This document shows, one piece after another, positions 5,134 through 5,679 of a DNA stretch of 5,679 nucleotides. The position numbers were made by a program, and so were the translations under genes. The stretch is from Chloroflexota bacterium (GTDB taxonomy: Bacteria > Chloroflexota > Dehalococcoidia > SZUA-161 > SpSt-899), in NCBI GenBank assembly GCA_018725425.1, contig QLUL01000081.1, positions 1-5,679 on the forward strand. The letters are read 5' to 3'. A model generated the notes under the pieces. That model was given only the letters and a program-made list of their open reading frames with translations. It ran no database searches and had not been told where the DNA came from. The stretch's first letter is position 1. Every line of letters begins with the position of its first letter.

Positions 5134-5466
5134 TCAATTGAGCCTCTTGCAAAAGTGCACATGATGTAGGCCGAGTTTGGGTTCGCATACAATATATTGT
5201 GTAAAAGCATGACATTTTCGGACTTTTGCAAGAGCCTCAGATGGTACCATTTTAGGCTCTTGCGCAATATCTAACATAACGGCAACGAGGCCATGACTAT
5301 AACTGCGGACCTTCTTAGGAATACCTTCTCTCAACCTTTTCAACACGGTCTCGGCTGTTCCAAGGTATTCCAAAATAACAGGTCTTGGCTTGCCATTGAC
5401 CCTACGAGACTCAACAATGCTCCAGTGGGTATGTCCTCTGCACTTTCTTTTTTGAAGGGTTGCCAT
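5134..5466 (-). pseudogene. N-terminal remnant of an IS1634-type transposase
   Basis: The first ~75 residues (MATLQKRKCRGHTHWSIVES, then NGKPRPVILEYLGTAETVL and KKVRSYSHGLVAVMLDIAQE) have the start pattern of IS1634-family transposases. In these, a small N-terminal domain (xxHWSIVES...VILEYLG) precedes the DDE core. Complete members exceed 450 residues, so the whole catalytic domain is missing. Residues 76-109 are translated from the 101-bp MITE-like element at 5139-5239, and the stop follows just past its far edge. The DNA beyond 5138 shows no continuation of the transposase. The start at 5466 has no Shine-Dalgarno site, but the promoter just upstream would begin transcription only a few bases before the ATG, so a nearly leaderless message is possible. 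The product cannot transpose DNA. Confidence 0.75.
5139..5239. mobile_element. 101-bp MITE-like element with 19-bp inverted repeats
   Basis: The left end (5139-5157, TGAGCCTCTTGCAAAAGTG) and the reverse complement of the right end (5221-5239, TGAGGCTCTTGCAAAAGTC) match at 17 of 19 positions. The interior has no coding potential of its own and contains a perfect 12-bp palindrome, ACAATATATTGT (5189-5200), near the middle. It lies precisely where the IS1634-type transposase loses similarity. No clear target duplication flanks it. A third partial copy of the motif, AGGCTCTTGC (5254-5263), lies inside the transposase coding sequence 14 bases from the right end. Confidence 0.65.
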
Positions 5467-5476
5467 ATCAGTGTAT

Positions 5477-5505
5477 ACTATACACTATTTCCCCCTTCTG
5501 GTCAA
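5477..5505 (-). promoter_or_regulatory. Promoter of the IS1634-type transposase with overlapping palindrome
   Basis: On the - strand TTGACC (5505-5500) and TATAGT (5482-5477) are 17 bases apart, a good sigma70 promoter. The -10 box lies inside the palindrome GTGTATA-C-TATACAC (5471-5485, as read on +), seven perfect pairs. A protein bound there would block the promoter. The start site would be about 5470, three or four bases before the ATG at 5466. Confidence 0.5.
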
Positions 5506-5679
5506 GTATTATTTGTAAGAAATCCTTCTTGTTATGCAGAAAATAAGGCTTATTATGCGATTATTCTTGCCACAGATAATAGATTGAATCGGGCGCATCT
5601 ACGAGTTGGGGGAGAGTCCTAAAACAAACAGAGTGTCGAACCGATTGTTGACCCAGGCAAGTCGCAGGTGAAGTAGATG
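5506..5679. other. Right-edge region without a recognisable gene
   Basis: No ORF on either strand can be supported here; the + strand frame crossing to 5622 is the complement of the transposase remnant and its promoter. The upstream end of the IS1634-type element should lie in this stretch, but no terminal inverted repeat can be fixed because the partner end is gone. Confidence 0.5.

Noticed and set aside
5293..5622. 109-codon ORF on the + strand
   Set aside because: It is the complement of the IS1634-type transposase start and its promoter.

Overview
The window reads as an accessory, insertion-sequence-rich stretch of a bacterial chromosome. Three intact genes on the + strand occupy the first 3 kb. 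The remaining 2.7 kb is a graveyard of mobile DNA. The organism is not identifiable from the sequence alone. Housekeeping-like DNA around the recombinase is moderately GC-rich, promoters are sigma70-type (TTGACA / TAtAAT, often with an extended TGn), and Shine-Dalgarno sites are strong. The dispersed short repeats and the IS types would suit an anaerobic environmental lineage such as Chloroflexota/Dehalococcoidia, but that is a low-confidence inference.

Layout. 1-311: no gene; a GTAG/CTAC-rich palindromic intergenic repeat and a small GTTAC palindrome. 312-469: a strong promoter and a leader that can fold into a long hairpin. 470-664: a 64-residue four-cysteine zinc-ribbon-like protein. 730-1641: a XerC/XerD-type tyrosine recombinase with all catalytic residues, probably co-transcribed with the small protein. 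1642-1845: a spacer with one copy of a 28-bp repeat, a second promoter and a dyad. 1846-3012: a 388-residue papain-fold (C39/BtrH_N-like) protein with visibly lower GC than the recombinase gene. 3013-3607: no intact gene, but an 85-bp imperfect hairpin, the second copy of the 28-bp repeat, a 150-bp inverted-repeat element carrying a good promoter, the 3' relic of an IS3/IS481-like DDE transposase, and a 13-16 bp tandem repeat.

3608-5012: a nearly complete insertion sequence on the - strand. Its D,D(35)E integrase-fold transposase is split by one extra A in a run of As, and both ends start TGTCAA and carry repeated GTAACC motifs. 5134-5466: the N-terminal ~75 codons of an IS1634-type transposase (- strand), cut off by a 101-bp MITE-like element with 19-bp inverted repeats. 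5467-5679: promoter of that transposase, otherwise nothing recognised.

The recombinase and the zinc-ribbon protein look like one transcription unit. The papain-fold gene has its own promoter, is bracketed by copies of the 28-bp repeat and may be an acquired gene. The mobile elements do not appear to serve the cellular genes, although the IS ends carry outward-facing -35 boxes. No convincing new multi-gene system is visible. The most interesting points are the papain-fold protein, the structured leader of the zinc-ribbon/recombinase unit, the repeat-dense IS ends and the nested small elements.
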